A DNA stretch of 64,000 nt, taken from NCBI RefSeq assembly GCF_017948675.1, contig NZ_JAGFBU010000002.1, positions 62,001 to 126,000 of the forward strand, given 5' to 3'. Positions 9,614 through 19,846 of this stretch are shown piece by piece. The translations under genes and the position numbers were made by a program. This stretch comes from Flavobacterium flabelliforme. Its GTDB lineage: Bacteria > Bacteroidota > Bacteroidia > Flavobacteriales > Flavobacteriaceae. The notes below the pieces were generated by a model. The model was given only the letters and a program-made list of their open reading frames with translations, was not told where the DNA came from and ran no database searches. Every line of letters begins with the position of its first letter. Within the stretch, counting starts at the first letter, position 1.

Positions 9614-9880
9614 AATGATTAGTTTTTTTAATAAATGTAATGCAAATATCTATTGTTTCTAATGTAAATCAAACTTCAAAATGATTCTTTAGGAATTGAG
9701 ACTGTCCTAGTAATTTTAAAACTCAATTATTAAAGGTGTTTCTTTATATTATTCAGGTACAAATTATTAGTTGAATAAAAATTTAATGAATTAGCGTTTG
9801 TGGAGTAAAAAATATTTTCTACATTTGCAACCCCGTAAAAAGCGGGAATTTAATATAATAAGAAATTTTTAGTATTAATT
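9614..9880 (+). other. Divergent spacer carrying the rpsL promoter
   Basis: The 267 bases lie between the Omp85-like gene (minus) and rpsL (plus). The right half holds the rpsL promoter and leader; I recognise nothing in the left half and no clear minus-strand TAnnTTTG element for the Omp85-like gene. Confidence 0.5.
9797..9827 (+). promoter_or_regulatory. Promoter of the rpsL-fusA ribosomal operon
   Basis: TTTG at 9797-9800 and TACATTTG at 9820-9827, 19 bases apart, match the two Bacteroidota sigma-70 elements. Transcription should start near 9832, where CCCG (9832-9835) and CGGG (9843-9846) could form a small 5' stem-loop in the leader. Confidence 0.75.
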
Positions 9881-10264
9881 ATGCCAACAATTCAACAATT
9901 AGTAAGAACAGGAAGAACTCAGATGACTAAGAAGAGTAAATCGGTTGCTTTAGATTCTTGTCCTCAAAGAAGAGGGGTTTGTACGCGTGTTTACACTACA
10001 ACACCAAAAAAACCAAACTCTGCAATGCGTAAAGTAGCGCGTGTACGTTTGACAAATGGTAATGAAGTAAATGCCTACATCCCTGGTGAAGGACACAATC
10101 TACAAGAGCACTCGATAGTATTAGTTAGGGGTGGAAGGGTAAAAGATTTACCAGGAGTTAGATATCACATCGTTCGTGGTGCACTTGATACGTCAGGAGT
10201 AGCAGGAAGAACGCAAAGAAGATCTAAGTACGGAGCAAAACGCCCAAAAGAAGCAAAAAAGTAA
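9881..10264 (+). CDS. rpsL: 30S ribosomal protein uS12
   Basis: 127 residues, the usual bacterial length. The decoding-centre loop [11 protein letters not shown] (41-51) and the second conserved loop [14 protein letters not shown] (83-96) are intact, with lysines at the positions whose change gives streptomycin resistance in other bacteria. First gene of the ribosomal block, about 50 bases after its promoter's inferred start. A 70-base spacer with a perfect palindrome separates it from rpsG, unlike the tight spacing elsewhere. Confidence 0.98.
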   Translation: MPTIQQLVRTGRTQMTKKSKSVALDSCPQRRGVCTRVYTTTPKKPNSAMRKVARVRLTNGNEVNAYIPGEGHNLQEHSIVLVRGGRVKDLPGVRYHIVRGALDTSGVAGRTQRRSKYGAKRPKEAKK

Positions 10265-10286
10265 TTTAAAGTTTGCATTATATAGG

Positions 10287-10300
10287 CACGATTAATCGTG
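10287..10300 (+). promoter_or_regulatory. Perfect palindrome in the rpsL-rpsG spacer
   Basis: CACGATTAATCGTG is identical on both strands, and flanking TATA/TATA bases could lengthen the hairpin. No T-tract follows directly, so it is not a standard terminator. It could be an RNA control site for rpsG translation or an operator. Confidence 0.4.
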
Positions 10301-10334
10301 ACTTATAGGTGTGTAATTTTATTAAAAAAAAGAC

Positions 10335-10811
10335 ATGAGAAAAAGAGCGGCAAAGAAGAGACCACTTTTACCAGATCCAAGGTTTAATGATCAACTGGTA
10401 ACACGTTTTGTGAACAACTTAATGTGGGATGGAAAAAAATCGACAGCGTTTAAAGTATTTTATGATGCTATTGACATCATTGAGTCTAAAAAACAAGATG
10501 CAGAAAAACCATCATTAGAAATATGGAAAGATGCTTTAACTAACGTTATGCCTCACGTAGAAGTACGTAGTCGTAGAGTAGGTGGAGCTACATTCCAAAT
10601 TCCAATGCAAATTCGTCCAGATAGAAAAATTTCTATGGCGATGAAATGGTTAATTCTATATTCAAGAAGAAGAAACGAAAAGTCAATGGCTCAAAGGTTA
10701 GCTTCAGAATGTTTAGCTGCGGCTAAAGAAGAAGGTGCTGCTGTTAAGAAAAGAATGGATACTCACAAAATGGCAGAAGCTAACAAAGCTTTCTCTCACT
10801 TTAGATTTTAA
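10335..10811 (+). CDS. rpsG: 30S ribosomal protein uS7
   Basis: 158 residues starting MRKRAAKKR, with the conserved SRRVGGATFQIPMQIRPDR core and a C-terminal region ending AFSHFRF. uS7 nucleates assembly of the 30S head and contacts the E-site tRNA. Ten bases separate it from fusA. In E. coli uS7 represses this operon by binding the rpsL-rpsG spacer, which makes the palindrome in that spacer relevant. Confidence 0.98.
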   Translation: MRKRAAKKRPLLPDPRFNDQLVTRFVNNLMWDGKKSTAFKVFYDAIDIIESKKQDAEKPSLEIWKDALTNVMPHVEVRSRRVGGATFQIPMQIRPDRKISMAMKWLILYSRRRNEKSMAQRLASECLAAAKEEGAAVKKRMDTHKMAEANKAFSHFRF

Positions 10812-10821
10812 TTCATAGGAA

Positions 10822-12978
10822 ATGGCTAGAGACTTAAGATATACAAGAAATATTGGAATTGCTGCTCATATTGATGCTGGTAAAACAACAACAACAGAGC
10901 GTATTCTTTTTTATACTGGAAAATCACATAAACTTGGTGAAGTCCATGATGGTGCTGCAACAATGGACTGGATGGCGCAGGAGCAAGAAAGAGGTATTAC
11001 CATTACTTCTGCTGCGACAACTTGTGAGTGGAATTTCCCAACAAAACAAGGCAAAGTGCTTCCGGAATCTATTCCGTACCACTTTAATATTATTGATACT
11101 CCTGGACACGTTGATTTTACTGTAGAGGTAAATCGTTCTTTGCGTGTGCTTGATGGTTTAGTTTTCTTATTTAGTGCAGTTGATGGTGTTGAGCCTCAAT
11201 CTGAAACTAACTGGAGATTAGCAGATCAATACAGAGTGCCACGTATTGGTTTTGTTAATAAAATGGACAGACAAGGGTCTAACTTTTTAAAGGTTTGCCA
11301 ACAAGTTCGTGATATGTTAAAATCAAATGCTGTTGCAATCACTTTACCTATCGGTGAAGAAAATGATTACAAAGGTGTTGTGGATTTAGTAAAAAATCAA
11401 GCTATTATTTGGCATGATGAGAATCAAGGAGCTACGTATGATATCGTTGATATTCCAGCAGATATGTTGGATGAAGTGAAAGAATATCGTTCTATCCTTA
11501 TTGAAGCAGTGGCTGATTATGATGACAACTTATTAGAGAAATTCATGGAAGATGAAAGCTCTATAACGGAAGAAGAAATCAACAAAGCTTTAAGAGCTGC
11601 AACAATGGATATGGCAATCATTCCAATGACTTCTGGTTCATCTTTTAAAAATAAAGGAGTTCAATTCATGTTAGATGCAGTATGTAAATACTTGCCATCT
11701 CCTATGGATAAAGAAGGTATCGAAGGGATTCACCCTGATGATGCGGAATTGCTAGAAGAAGATCAAACTAAAATTTTGCGTAAGCCAGATGTTAAAGAGC
11801 CATTCGCTGCTTTAGCTTTTAAAATTGCTACTGATCCATTCGTAGGTCGTTTAGCTTTTTTCCGTGCTTATTCAGGGCGTTTAGATGCAGGTTCTTATGT
11901 TTTGAACACTCGTTCAGGAAATAAAGAAAGAATTTCTCGTATTTATCAAATGCACGCAAACAAGCAAAATCCAATCGATTTCATCGAAGCTGGAGATATT
12001 GGTGCAGCAGTTGGATTTAAAGATATTAAAACTGGAGATACATTGTGTGATGAAAAACACCCAATTATTTTGGAGTCAATGAAATTTCCTGCGCCAGTTA
12101 TTGGTATAGCAATTGAGCCTAAAACTAAGGCTGATGTAGATAAAATGGGTATGGCTTTAGCTAAATTAGCTGAAGAAGATCCTACGTTTACAGTTAGAAC
12201 TGATGAAGCTTCAGGTCAAACGATTATCTCTGGTATGGGTGAGCTTCACTTAGATATCTTAGTTGATCGTATGAAACGTGAATTCAAGGTTGAAGTAAAT
12301 CAAGGTGAGCCTCAAGTTGAATATAAAGAAGCTTTCACAAAATCTGCTGTTCACAGAGAAACTTACAAAAAACAATCAGGTGGTCGTGGTAAATTCGGAG
12401 ATATCGTATTTAAATTAGAGCCAGCTGACGAAGTTGATGGAAAAATTCCTAATGGATTACAATTTGTTAACGCTGTAAAAGGTGGTAACGTTCCTAAAGA
12501 ATATATCCCATCTGTTGAAAAAGGTTTTAGAGAAGCTATGAAAACTGGTCCATTAGCTGGATACCAAGTAGATAGTTTGAAAGTAACTTTAACAGACGGA
12601 TCTTTCCACCCTGTGGATTCAGATGCACTATCTTTTGAGTTAGCTGCTAGAATGGGTTACAGAGAAGTAGCTAAAGCTGCTGGAGCTGTTATTCTTGAGC
12701 CAATCATGAAGATGGAAGTTATTACGCCAGAAGAAAACATGGGAGATATCGTAGGTGATATCAACCGTCGTAGAGGTCAGGTAAATGACATGGGTGATAG
12801 AGCTGGTGCTAAAACTATTAAAGCGGATGTTCCGTTATCAGAAATGTTTGGTTATGTTACAACATTAAGAACACTTTCTTCTGGTAGAGCAACTTCTACA
12901 ATGGAATTTTCACACTACGCTGAAACACCTGCTAATATTTCGGAAGCAGTAATCAAAAAAGCAAAAGGAAACGCTTAA
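10822..12978 (+). CDS. fusA: Translation elongation factor G
   Basis: 718 residues, a full-length EF-G. GTPase motifs are AHIDAGKT (15-22), DTPGH (92-96) and NKMD (146-149), followed by domains II to V, with [15 protein letters not shown] and [16 protein letters not shown] conserved. It drives ribosome translocation and, with RRF, recycling. It sits between rpsG and rpsJ; no tuf gene follows as it does in the enterobacterial str operon. Confidence 0.98.
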   Translation: MARDLRYTRNIGIAAHIDAGKTTTTERILFYTGKSHKLGEVHDGAATMDWMAQEQERGITITSAATTCEWNFPTKQGKVLPESIPYHFNIIDTPGHVDFTVEVNRSLRVLDGLVFLFSAVDGVEPQSETNWRLADQYRVPRIGFVNKMDRQGSNFLKVCQQVRDMLKSNAVAITLPIGEENDYKGVVDLVKNQAIIWHDENQGATYDIVDIPADMLDEVKEYRSILIEAVADYDDNLLEKFMEDESSITEEEINKALRAATMDMAIIPMTSGSSFKNKGVQFMLDAVCKYLPSPMDKEGIEGIHPDDAELLEEDQTKILRKPDVKEPFAALAFKIATDPFVGRLAFFRAYSGRLDAGSYVLNTRSGNKERISRIYQMHANKQNPIDFIEAGDIGAAVGFKDIKTGDTLCDEKHPIILESMKFPAPVIGIAIEPKTKADVDKMGMALAKLAEEDPTFTVRTDEASGQTIISGMGELHLDILVDRMKREFKVEVNQGEPQVEYKEAFTKSAVHRETYKKQSGGRGKFGDIVFKLEPADEVDGKIPNGLQFVNAVKGGNVPKEYIPSVEKGFREAMKTGPLAGYQVDSLKVTLTDGSFHPVDSDALSFELAARMGYREVAKAAGAVILEPIMKMEVITPEENMGDIVGDINRRRGQVNDMGDRAGAKTIKADVPLSEMFGYVTTLRTLSSGRATSTMEFSHYAETPANISEAVIKKAKGNA

Positions 12979-12989
12979 TCTTTAAGAAA

Positions 12990-13295
12990 ATGAGTCAAAA
13001 AATCAGAATAAAATTAAAATCTTACGATCACATGTTGGTAGACAAGTCTGCTGAGAAGATTGTAAAAACTGTTAAGAGTACAGGTGCAGTAGTTACAGGA
13101 CCAATTCCTTTGCCAACTCACAAAAAACTTTTCACTGTATTGCGTTCTCCACACGTTAACAAAAAAGCGAGAGAGCAATTTGAAGTAATGTCATACAAGA
13201 GATTAATTGACATTTATTCATCTTCATCTAAAACTATTGATGCGTTAATGAAACTTGAATTGCCAAGTGGAGTTGAAGTTGAAATCAAAGTTTAA
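12990..13295 (+). CDS. rpsJ: 30S ribosomal protein uS10
   Basis: 101 residues with the family signature ([19 protein letters not shown] at the start, [26 protein letters not shown] in the middle). Besides its 30S role, uS10 is NusE, a transcription antitermination partner of NusG. Here it is the last gene of the str-type cluster, 11 bases after fusA, and a 155-base spacer with its own promoter divides it from the rest of the S10 cluster. Confidence 0.98.
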   Translation: MSQKIRIKLKSYDHMLVDKSAEKIVKTVKSTGAVVTGPIPLPTHKKLFTVLRSPHVNKKAREQFEVMSYKRLIDIYSSSSKTIDALMKLELPSGVEVEIKV

Positions 13296-13313
13296 GTAGT
13301 TTAAGAGTAAAAA

Positions 13314-13417
13314 AGAACGCTGCTTTTAATTGAAAAATATTTTTTTTGGTTTGTGTGTAAATAAGTTATACTTTTGCACCACTAAAAAAAATAGGATTCG
13401 GTTAAAAGCTGCGTTCT
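13314..13417 (+). repeat. Inverted repeat whose arms flank the S10-cluster promoter
   Basis: AGAACGCTGCTTTTAA at 13314-13329 and TTAAAAGCTGCGTTCT at 13402-13417 are inverted copies with one mismatch (the central T/A). The rplC promoter lies between them, so only the right arm is in its transcript, while a transcript reading through from rpsJ would carry both arms and could fold a long stem. Confidence 0.65.
13369..13376 (+). promoter_or_regulatory. Promoter of the rplC-led S10 cluster
   Basis: TACTTTTG fits TAnnTTTG, with TTTG-like bases near 13348-13353. Transcription would start near 13381, leaving a leader of about 70 bases ending in three tandem AATAATT units directly before the rplC ATG. 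Confidence 0.65.
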
Positions 13418-13450
13418 ATGTTTATATTTAATAATTAATAATTAATAATT

Positions 13451-14068
13451 ATGTCTGGGTTAATTGGTAGAAAAATCGGCATGACTAGCATTTTCGACGA
13501 GAACGGGAAAAACATTCCTTGTACAGTAATCGAAGCTGGACCATGCGTTGTTACCCAAGTCAGAACCAAAGGTGTTGACGGGTACGAAGCGTTGCAACTA
13601 GGTTTCGATGACAAAAACGAGAAACATTCCACAAAAGCGGCTTTAGGTCACTTTAAAAAAGCGGGAACTGTAGCTAAGAAAAAAGTCGTTGAATTCCAAG
13701 ATTTTGCAACTGAACAAAAATTAGGAGATCTTATAGATGTTTCTATTTTTGCTGAAGGAGAATTTGTAGATGTACAAGGTGTATCTAAAGGTAAAGGTTT
13801 TCAAGGGGTTGTTAAACGTCACGGTTTTGGTGGTGTTGGACAAGCAACTCACGGTCAACACAACCGTTTAAGAGCGCCAGGTTCTGTAGGAGCTTCTTCT
13901 TATCCATCTAGAGTATTCAAAGGAATGCGTATGGCTGGACGTATGGGAGGAGACAATGTAAAAGTTCAAAACCTTAGAGTTTTAAAAGTAGTTGCTGAAA
14001 AGAACCTACTTGTTATAAAAGGATGTGTTCCTGGTCATAACAACTCTTATGTAATCATTCAGAAGTAA
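13451..14068 (+). CDS. rplC: 50S ribosomal protein uL3
   Basis: 205 residues. The start [15 protein letters not shown] and the [25 protein letters not shown] loop, which reaches the peptidyl-transferase centre, are typical of uL3. First gene of the second ribosomal transcription unit. Its stop overlaps the rplD start by one base (TAATG), so translation is probably coupled. Confidence 0.98.
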   Translation: MSGLIGRKIGMTSIFDENGKNIPCTVIEAGPCVVTQVRTKGVDGYEALQLGFDDKNEKHSTKAALGHFKKAGTVAKKKVVEFQDFATEQKLGDLIDVSIFAEGEFVDVQGVSKGKGFQGVVKRHGFGGVGQATHGQHNRLRAPGSVGASSYPSRVFKGMRMAGRMGGDNVKVQNLRVLKVVAEKNLLVIKGCVPGHNNSYVIIQK

Positions 14069-14697
14069 TGGAAGCAAAAGTATTAGATTTCAACGGAAAA
14101 GATACTGGAAGAAAAGTGCAACTTTCTGATTCAGTATTTGGTATAGAACCAAACAATCACGCAGTATACCTTGATGTAAAGCAATATCTTGCTAATCAAA
14201 GACAAGGAACGCACAAAGCTAAAGAAAGAGCTGAAGTAGCGGGAAGTACTCGTAAGATAAAAAAACAAAAAGGAACTGGTACTGCTCGTGCGGGTAGTGC
14301 AAAGAATCCATTGTTTAAAGGTGGTGGAACAGTTTTCGGACCAAGACCAAGAAGTTATTCATTCAAATTGAATAAAAGCTTGAAACGTTTGGCTAGAAAA
14401 TCAGCTTTCTCAATCAAAGCAAAAGAATCGAATATTATCGTTCTTGAAGACTTTAATTTTGAAACACCAAACACTAAAAATTTCATCAACGTTTTGAAAG
14501 CTTTAGAGTTAGAAAATAAAAAATCTCTATTTGTATTGGGTGATACCAATAAAAATGTATATTTGTCCTCACGCAATTTAAAAGGCTCTAGCGTTGTAAG
14601 TAGCTTAGAATTAAGCACTTATGCTATTCTAAATGCTAATAATTTAGTTCTTTTAGAGAGTTCTTTAGAGATAATTGAAGAAAATTTAAGTAAATAA
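14068..14697 (+). CDS. rplD: 50S ribosomal protein uL4
   Basis: 209 residues, with the extended loop region QKGTGTARAGSAKNPLFKGGGTVFGPRPRSY (about 71-100) that lines the peptide exit tunnel. In E. coli uL4 is also the autogenous repressor of the S10 operon; no equivalent E. coli leader is evident here. It overlaps rplC by one base and is six bases before rplW. Confidence 0.98.
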   Translation: MEAKVLDFNGKDTGRKVQLSDSVFGIEPNNHAVYLDVKQYLANQRQGTHKAKERAEVAGSTRKIKKQKGTGTARAGSAKNPLFKGGGTVFGPRPRSYSFKLNKSLKRLARKSAFSIKAKESNIIVLEDFNFETPNTKNFINVLKALELENKKSLFVLGDTNKNVYLSSRNLKGSSVVSSLELSTYAILNANNLVLLESSLEIIEENLSK

Positions 14698-14703
14698 TAG
14701 GAT

Positions 14704-14994
14704 ATGAGCATCATAATTAAGCCTATAGTAACGGAAAAAGTAACCAAAGAAAGTGAAGTTTTAAACCGCTTCGGATTCGTTGTTGACAAAAAAGCAAATA
14801 AAGTACAAATTAAGAAAGCTATTGAAGCTGCTTATGGAGTAACGATTTTGAGCGTTAACACGATGAACGTAAGACCGGATAGAACTACAAAATACACTAA
14901 AAGTGGTTTAATCAGTGGAAAGACAAATGCAATCAAAAAAGCAATTGTACAAGTACAAGAAGGAGAAACAATTGATTTTTACAACAATATCTAA
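14704..14994 (+). CDS. rplW: 50S ribosomal protein uL23
   Basis: 96 residues with IIKPIVTEKVTKESE at the start and NVRPDRTTKYTKSG in the loop, matching uL23. It lies at the tunnel exit, where it contacts trigger factor and SRP. Six-base gaps separate it from rplD and rplB. Confidence 0.97.
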   Translation: MSIIIKPIVTEKVTKESEVLNRFGFVVDKKANKVQIKKAIEAAYGVTILSVNTMNVRPDRTTKYTKSGLISGKTNAIKKAIVQVQEGETIDFYNNI

Positions 14995-15000
14995 GATAAA

Positions 15001-15825
15001 ATGTCAGTAAGAAAATTAAAACCTATTACCCCAGGTCAGCGATTTAGAGTTGTGAATGGTTATGACGCCATTACAACTGATAAGCCGGAACGCTCTTTGA
15101 TAGCGCCGATAAAAAACTCTGGAGGTAGAAATAGTCAAGGAAAGATGACCATGCGTTATACGGGTGGTGGTCACAAGCAGAGATATCGTATTATTGATTT
15201 CAAACGTACAAAAGAAGGAATTCCAGCTACGGTGAAATCAATCGAATATGATCCAAATCGTACTGCGTTTATCGCATTATTAGCGTATGCTGATGGTGAG
15301 AAAACTTATGTTATTGCTCAAAACGGATTGAAAGTTGGTCAGAAATTAGTTTCTGGTCCAGAATCTCAGCCTGAAATTGGTAATACATTACCTTTAAGTA
15401 GAGTTCCACTAGGAACTGTAATTTCTTGTATCGAATTGAGACCAGGACAAGGAGCTGTAATCGCTCGTTCTGCTGGAACATTTGCTCAATTAATGGCAAG
15501 AGATGGAAAATATGCTACAATCAAAATGCCTTCTGGTGAAACAAGATTAATCTTGTTGACTTGTTCGGCTACAATTGGAGCGGTTTCAAATTCAGACCAC
15601 CAATTAGTTGTATCTGGTAAAGCAGGTAGAACAAGATGGTTAGGTAGAAGACCTAGAACAAGACCTGTTGCAATGAACCCTGTCGATCACCCAATGGGTG
15701 GTGGTGAAGGACGTTCTTCTGGTGGACATCCACGTTCAAGAAATGGAATACCAGCTAAAGGTTATAGAACTCGTTCTAAGAAAAACCCGAGTAACAAGTA
15801 TATCGTAGAACGTAGAAAGAAATAA
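15001..15825 (+). CDS. rplB: 50S ribosomal protein uL2
   Basis: 274 residues with the SH3-like core and the conserved C-terminal peptidyl-transferase-associated segment [21 protein letters not shown], containing the histidine (in NPVDHP) known to matter for uL2 function. Full bacterial length. Six bases from each neighbour. Confidence 0.98.
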   Translation: MSVRKLKPITPGQRFRVVNGYDAITTDKPERSLIAPIKNSGGRNSQGKMTMRYTGGGHKQRYRIIDFKRTKEGIPATVKSIEYDPNRTAFIALLAYADGEKTYVIAQNGLKVGQKLVSGPESQPEIGNTLPLSRVPLGTVISCIELRPGQGAVIARSAGTFAQLMARDGKYATIKMPSGETRLILLTCSATIGAVSNSDHQLVVSGKAGRTRWLGRRPRTRPVAMNPVDHPMGGGEGRSSGGHPRSRNGIPAKGYRTRSKKNPSNKYIVERRKK

Positions 15826-15831
15826 TAAGAT

Positions 15832-16110
15832 ATGGCACGTTCATTAAAAAAAGGACCTTTCGTTCATTATAAGTTAGACAAGAAAGTTCAAGAAAACATC
15901 GCTGGTGGAAATAAAGGAGTAGTTAAGACTTGGTCTCGCGCTTCTATGATTACTCCAGACTTTGTTGGACAAACTATCGCAGTTCATAACGGTCGTCAAT
16001 TTGTACCAGTTTACGTAACAGAAAACATGGTAGGTCACAAATTAGGAGAATTTTCACCAACTAGATCTTTTAGAGGTCATGCTGGAGCAAAAAATAAAGG
16101 TAAAAAATAA
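15832..16110 (+). CDS. rpsS: 30S ribosomal protein uS19
   Basis: 92 residues, [19 protein letters not shown] at the start and [24 protein letters not shown] in the body, both hallmarks. It forms the 30S head with uS13. Six bases from rplB and rplV. Confidence 0.98.
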   Translation: MARSLKKGPFVHYKLDKKVQENIAGGNKGVVKTWSRASMITPDFVGQTIAVHNGRQFVPVYVTENMVGHKLGEFSPTRSFRGHAGAKNKGKK

Positions 16111-16116
16111 GAAGCA

Positions 16117-16527
16117 ATGGGAGTTCGTAAAAGAGAAACAGCAGATGCGAGAAAAGAGGCTAATAAGTCTATAGCTTTCGCAAAATTGAATAACTGCCCT
16201 ACTTCACCTAGAAAAATGCGCTTAGTAGCGGACTTGGTAAGAGGTCAGAAGGTAGAGAGAGCATTGAACATCTTAAGATTTAGTTCTAAAGAAGCTTCAA
16301 GAAAATTAGAAAAATTGGTTTTATCTGTTATTGCCAACTGGCAAGCAAAAAACCCAGACGCTAATATGGAAGAAGCTGGTTTATTTGTTAAAACGATTAC
16401 AGTAGATGGTGGAATGATGTTGAAAAGACTTCGTCCAGCTCCACAAGGTCGTGCTCACAGAATTAGAAAACGTTCTAATCACGTAACAATCGTGCTTGGA
16501 TCTATTAATAACACACAAGCAATTTAA
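16117..16527 (+). CDS. rplV: 50S ribosomal protein uL22
   Basis: 136 residues. The conserved [14 protein letters not shown] segment and the beta-hairpin ([19 protein letters not shown]) that reaches into the exit tunnel are present. An N-terminal extension of about 20 charged residues ([17 protein letters not shown]) precedes the core. Six bases to rpsC. Confidence 0.97.
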   Translation: MGVRKRETADARKEANKSIAFAKLNNCPTSPRKMRLVADLVRGQKVERALNILRFSSKEASRKLEKLVLSVIANWQAKNPDANMEEAGLFVKTITVDGGMMLKRLRPAPQGRAHRIRKRSNHVTIVLGSINNTQAI

Positions 16528-16533
16528 TACAAG

Positions 16534-17295
16534 ATGGGACAAAAGACAAATCCAATTGGAAATAGACTTGGTATCATCAGAGGATGGGACTCAAACTGGT
16601 ATGGTGGAAATGATTATGGTGATAAACTTGCCGAAGATCACAAAATCAGAAAGTATATCCATGCTCGTTTATCAAAAGCTAGTGTATCAAAAGTAATCAT
16701 CGAGAGAACTTTGAAACTTGTAACCGTTACTATCACTACTGCTAGACCTGGTATCATTATCGGAAAAGGTGGACAAGAGGTAGACAAGTTGAAAGAAGAA
16801 CTTAAGAAAATTACTGACAAAGAGGTTCAAATCAACATCTTTGAAATAAAAAGACCTGAACTTGACGCGTATCTAGTTGCTACAAGCATCTGTCGTCAAA
16901 TCGAAAGCCGTATTTCTTACAGACGTGCAATCAAAATGGCTATTGCTGCTTCTATGCGTATGAACGCTGAAGGTATCAAAGTTTTGATTTCTGGTCGTTT
17001 GAATGGTGCAGAGATGGCACGTTCAGAAGGTTTCAAAGAAGGAAGAATTCCTCTATCAACTTTCAGAGCCGATATTGATTATGCATTAGCTGAAGCGCAT
17101 ACTACTTATGGTAGAATGGGGATCAAAGTGTGGATCATGAAAGGTGAAGTTTATGGAAAGAGAGATCTTTCTCCGCTTGCTGGAATGGACAAAAAACAAT
17201 CTGGTACTGGTGGAGGTAAAGGTGGAGATTCTCCAAGAGGAGACAGAAAACCTTTTAACAAAGGTGGAAAACCAGATGCTCGTAAACGAAAGTAA
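16534..17295 (+). CDS. rpsC: 30S ribosomal protein uS3
   Basis: 253 residues. [14 protein letters not shown] starts the protein; the KH domain carries [15 protein letters not shown] and the C-terminal domain [15 protein letters not shown] Gly/Lys/Arg-rich tail of about 35 residues (after about 217) lengthens it beyond the roughly 215-235 residues of many homologues. It lies at the mRNA entry site. Confidence 0.98.
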   Translation: MGQKTNPIGNRLGIIRGWDSNWYGGNDYGDKLAEDHKIRKYIHARLSKASVSKVIIERTLKLVTVTITTARPGIIIGKGGQEVDKLKEELKKITDKEVQINIFEIKRPELDAYLVATSICRQIESRISYRRAIKMAIAASMRMNAEGIKVLISGRLNGAEMARSEGFKEGRIPLSTFRADIDYALAEAHTTYGRMGIKVWIMKGEVYGKRDLSPLAGMDKKQSGTGGGKGGDSPRGDRKPFNKGGKPDARKRK

Positions 17296-17314
17296 ATTTT
17301 TAAATTAAAGAAAA

Positions 17315-17740
17315 ATGTTACAGCCTAAAAGAACAAAATACCGTAAGGTACAAAAGGGTAAAATGAAAGGGAACTCTCATAGAGGGTATGAGCTTTCAAA
17401 TGGAATGTTTGGTATTAAATCTGTACATGAAGATGGAATGTTCTTAACCTCACGTCAAATCGAAGCTGCGCGTATTGCTGCAACTCGCTTTATGAAAAGA
17501 GAAGGACAATTATGGATCAAAGTATTTCCAGACAAACCAATTACTAAGAAGCCTCTTGAGGTACGTATGGGTAAAGGTAAAGGAGCCGTTGAATATTGGG
17601 CTGCTGTTGTTAAACCCGGAAGAATTATGTTTGAAGTTGGAGGAGTTCCTTTATCAGTTGCAAAAGAGGCGTTGCGTCTTGCAGCTCAAAAGCTTCCAGT
17701 AAAAACAAAATTCGTTGTTGCTAGAGATTTCGAAGCATAA
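17315..17740 (+). CDS. rplP: 50S ribosomal protein uL16
   Basis: 141 residues with [19 protein letters not shown] and [29 protein letters not shown]. The arginine-containing loop ([19 protein letters not shown]) approaches the A-site tRNA. Nineteen bases after rpsC. Confidence 0.98.
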   Translation: MLQPKRTKYRKVQKGKMKGNSHRGYELSNGMFGIKSVHEDGMFLTSRQIEAARIAATRFMKREGQLWIKVFPDKPITKKPLEVRMGKGKGAVEYWAAVVKPGRIMFEVGGVPLSVAKEALRLAAQKLPVKTKFVVARDFEA

Positions 17741-17753
17741 TCTATATTATATT

Positions 17754-17945
17754 ATGAAACAATCAGAAATAAAAGATCTTTCTGCAGCAGAGTTGCAAGA
17801 AAAGCTTAGCCAGACTAAGAAAACATATGCTGATCTAAAAATGGCTCACGCTATTTCACCAATTGAGAACCCACTTCAAATTAGAAGTGTAAGAAGAGTG
17901 GTTGCTAGATTAGCTACAGAACTTACTAAAAGAGAGTTACAATAA
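17754..17945 (+). CDS. rpmC: 50S ribosomal protein uL29
   Basis: 63 residues starting MKQSEIKDLSAAELQEKL, with the coiled-coil body and the conserved NPLQIRSVRRVVARL. The frame is open further upstream to 17715 through the end of rplP, but the ATG at 17754 gives the normal length and N-terminus. uL29 sits at the tunnel exit. Confidence 0.96.
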   Translation: MKQSEIKDLSAAELQEKLSQTKKTYADLKMAHAISPIENPLQIRSVRRVVARLATELTKRELQ

Positions 17946-17962
17946 CTGTAGTCTGCTGAAAG

Positions 17963-18223
17963 ATGGAAGAAAAAAGAAATTTAAGAAAAGAGAGAATTGG
18001 TGTTGTTACTTCAGACAAAATGGATAAGTCTATTGTTGTTGCAGAAGTACGTAAAGTAAAACACCCATTATACGGTAAGTTCGTGTTGAAAACTAAAAAG
18101 TATCACGCACACGACGAAATGAACGACTGTAACATTGGAGATACGGTAAGGATTAGCGAAACGCGTCCTTTAAGTAAAACTAAATGTTGGAGGTTAGTTG
18201 AAATCTTAGAAAGAGCTAAATAA
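17963..18223 (+). CDS. rpsQ: 30S ribosomal protein uS17
   Basis: 86 residues, an OB-fold protein that binds 16S rRNA early in assembly. [19 protein letters not shown] and [19 protein letters not shown] are diagnostic. Two bases separate it from rplN. Confidence 0.97.
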   Translation: MEEKRNLRKERIGVVTSDKMDKSIVVAEVRKVKHPLYGKFVLKTKKYHAHDEMNDCNIGDTVRISETRPLSKTKCWRLVEILERAK

Positions 18224-18225
18224 TT

Positions 18226-18594
18226 ATGGTACAACAAGAGTCAAGATTAAAAGTAGCAGATAACACTGGAGCTAAAGAAGTTTTAACTATCCGTGTTTTA
18301 GGAGGTACCAAAAGAAGGTATGCCTCTGTTGGTGACAAAATTGTAGTTTCTATCAAAGATACAGCACCTAACGGAAGCGTTAAAAAAGGAGCTGTTTCAA
18401 CTGCAGTTGTTGTACGTACCAAAAAAGAAGTGAGAAGAGCTGATGGTTCTTATATCCGTTTCGATGACAATGCATGTGTTCTTTTGAATGCTGCAGGTGA
18501 AATGAGAGGAACTCGTGTTTTTGGTCCAGTAGCAAGAGAACTTCGTGAAAAACAATTCATGAAAATTGTATCATTAGCACCAGAAGTGCTTTAA
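18226..18594 (+). CDS. rplN: 50S ribosomal protein uL14
   Basis: 122 residues, the canonical length, with [19 protein letters not shown] and the C-terminal [28 protein letters not shown]. It forms part of an intersubunit bridge and the RsfS binding site. Confidence 0.98.
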   Translation: MVQQESRLKVADNTGAKEVLTIRVLGGTKRRYASVGDKIVVSIKDTAPNGSVKKGAVSTAVVVRTKKEVRRADGSYIRFDDNACVLLNAAGEMRGTRVFGPVARELREKQFMKIVSLAPEVL

Positions 18595-18605
18595 TTCGTT
18601 TTAAG

Positions 18606-18920
18606 ATGATAAAGCTAAAAATAAAATCAGGTGACATCGTAAGAGTAATTGCTGGAGACCATAAAGGTGCTGAAGGTAAAGTATTGCGTGTGTACAAAGA
18701 GAAAAACAAAGCGATTGTTGAAGGTGTAAATATGGTTTCTAAACACACGAAACCAAGTGCAAAAAGCCCTCAAGGTGGTATTGTAAAGAAAGAAGCTTCT
18801 ATACAAATATCTAACATCTCTTTAATTGATCCTAAAACTAAGGAAACAACTAGAGTTGGTATTAGAGTAGAAGGAGATAAGAAAGTAAGATTTTCAAAAA
18901 AATCTAATCAAGTACTATAG
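18606..18920 (+). CDS. rplX: 50S ribosomal protein uL24
   Basis: 104 residues with a KOW motif ([21 protein letters not shown], about 9-29) and [12 protein letters not shown]. It starts 50S assembly. Two bases before rplE. Confidence 0.97.
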   Translation: MIKLKIKSGDIVRVIAGDHKGAEGKVLRVYKEKNKAIVEGVNMVSKHTKPSAKSPQGGIVKKEASIQISNISLIDPKTKETTRVGIRVEGDKKVRFSKKSNQVL

Positions 18921-18922
18921 TA

Positions 18923-19474
18923 ATGGCGTATATACCTAGACTAAAAGAAGAATATAAGAGCAGAGTAATCGCTGCTCTTAAAGAGGAATTCGGATACGTA
19001 AACGTAATGCAAGTTCCTAAATTGGAAAAAATCGTTTTAAGTAAAGGAGTTGGTGCAGCTGTATCTGATAAAAAACTAATTGACTATGCAGTTGATGAGT
19101 TAACAAAGATCACTGGACAGAAAGCAGTATCTACTATCTCTAAGAAAGACGTTGCGTCTTTTAAATTGAGAAAAGGGATGCCGATTGGAGCAAAAGTTAC
19201 TTTGCGTGGAGAAAGAATGTATGAGTTTTTAGATAGACTTGTAACTTCAGCTTTGCCACGTGTTAGAGATTTTAGTGGTATCAAAGCTACTGGATTCGAT
19301 GGAAGAGGTAATTACAATCTTGGTGTTTTAGAGCAAATCATTTTCCCAGAAATTGATATTGACAAAGTAAACAAAATATCAGGAATGGATATTACTTTTG
19401 TAACGTCTGCAAAAACGGATAAAGAAGCAAAGTCTCTATTAACAGAATTAGGATTACCTTTTAAAAAGAATTAA
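18923..19474 (+). CDS. rplE: 50S ribosomal protein uL5
   Basis: 183 residues, with [20 protein letters not shown] near the start and the conserved [28 protein letters not shown] segment. It binds 5S rRNA and contacts P-site tRNA. Three bases before rpsN. Confidence 0.98.
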   Translation: MAYIPRLKEEYKSRVIAALKEEFGYVNVMQVPKLEKIVLSKGVGAAVSDKKLIDYAVDELTKITGQKAVSTISKKDVASFKLRKGMPIGAKVTLRGERMYEFLDRLVTSALPRVRDFSGIKATGFDGRGNYNLGVLEQIIFPEIDIDKVNKISGMDITFVTSAKTDKEAKSLLTELGLPFKKN

Positions 19475-19477
19475 GAC

Positions 19478-19747
19478 ATGGCTAAAGAATCAATGAAAGC
19501 CCGCGAGGTTAAGAGAGAAAAAACAGTAGCTAAGTTTGCTGAGAAAAGAAAAGCTTTGTTAGAAGCTGGAGATTTCGTAGGTTTGCAAAAGTTACCGAAA
19601 AATGCTTCACCAGTTCGTTTGCACAATCGTTGTAAATTAACAGGTAGACCAAGAGGATATATGCGTCAATTCGGTCTTTCACGTGTTACATTTCGTGAAA
19701 TGGCAAATAACGGATTGATTCCAGGTGTTAAAAAAGCATCTTGGTAA
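19478..19747 (+). CDS. rpsN: 30S ribosomal protein uS14, long zinc-free form
   Basis: 89 residues starting [15 protein letters not shown]. It has the long form without the CxxC pairs of zinc-binding uS14; the only cysteine is in [22 protein letters not shown]. It closes the first half of the spc cluster; a 124-base spacer with three hairpins follows. Confidence 0.97.
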   Translation: MAKESMKAREVKREKTVAKFAEKRKALLEAGDFVGLQKLPKNASPVRLHNRCKLTGRPRGYMRQFGLSRVTFREMANNGLIPGVKKASW

Positions 19748-19748
19748 T

Positions 19749-19846
19749 ACGTAATTTTATTACGTTCTGATACAGACGCAACCTAGTTACGTCTGTATCA
19801 TTCATATTTATAAACTGGTTTCAGGTTCGATGAATAGTTCATCGAA
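19749..19846 (+). promoter_or_regulatory. Three consecutive perfect hairpins in the rpsN-rpsH spacer
   Basis: Stem 1: ACGTAAT 19749-19755 with ATTACGT 19759-19765. Stem 2: TGATACAGACG 19768-19778 with CGTCTGTATCA 19790-19800. Stem 3: TTCGATGAA 19826-19834 with TTCATCGAA 19838-19846. None is followed by a T-run, so they do not look like standard terminators. They sit where all neighbouring genes are 2-20 bases apart, suggesting a processing or autoregulatory RNA element. Confidence 0.6.

Noticed and set aside
13296..13450. tRNA or small gene between rpsJ and rplC
   Set aside because: No cloverleaf or coding frame; the spacer is explained by the promoter, the inverted arms and the leader.
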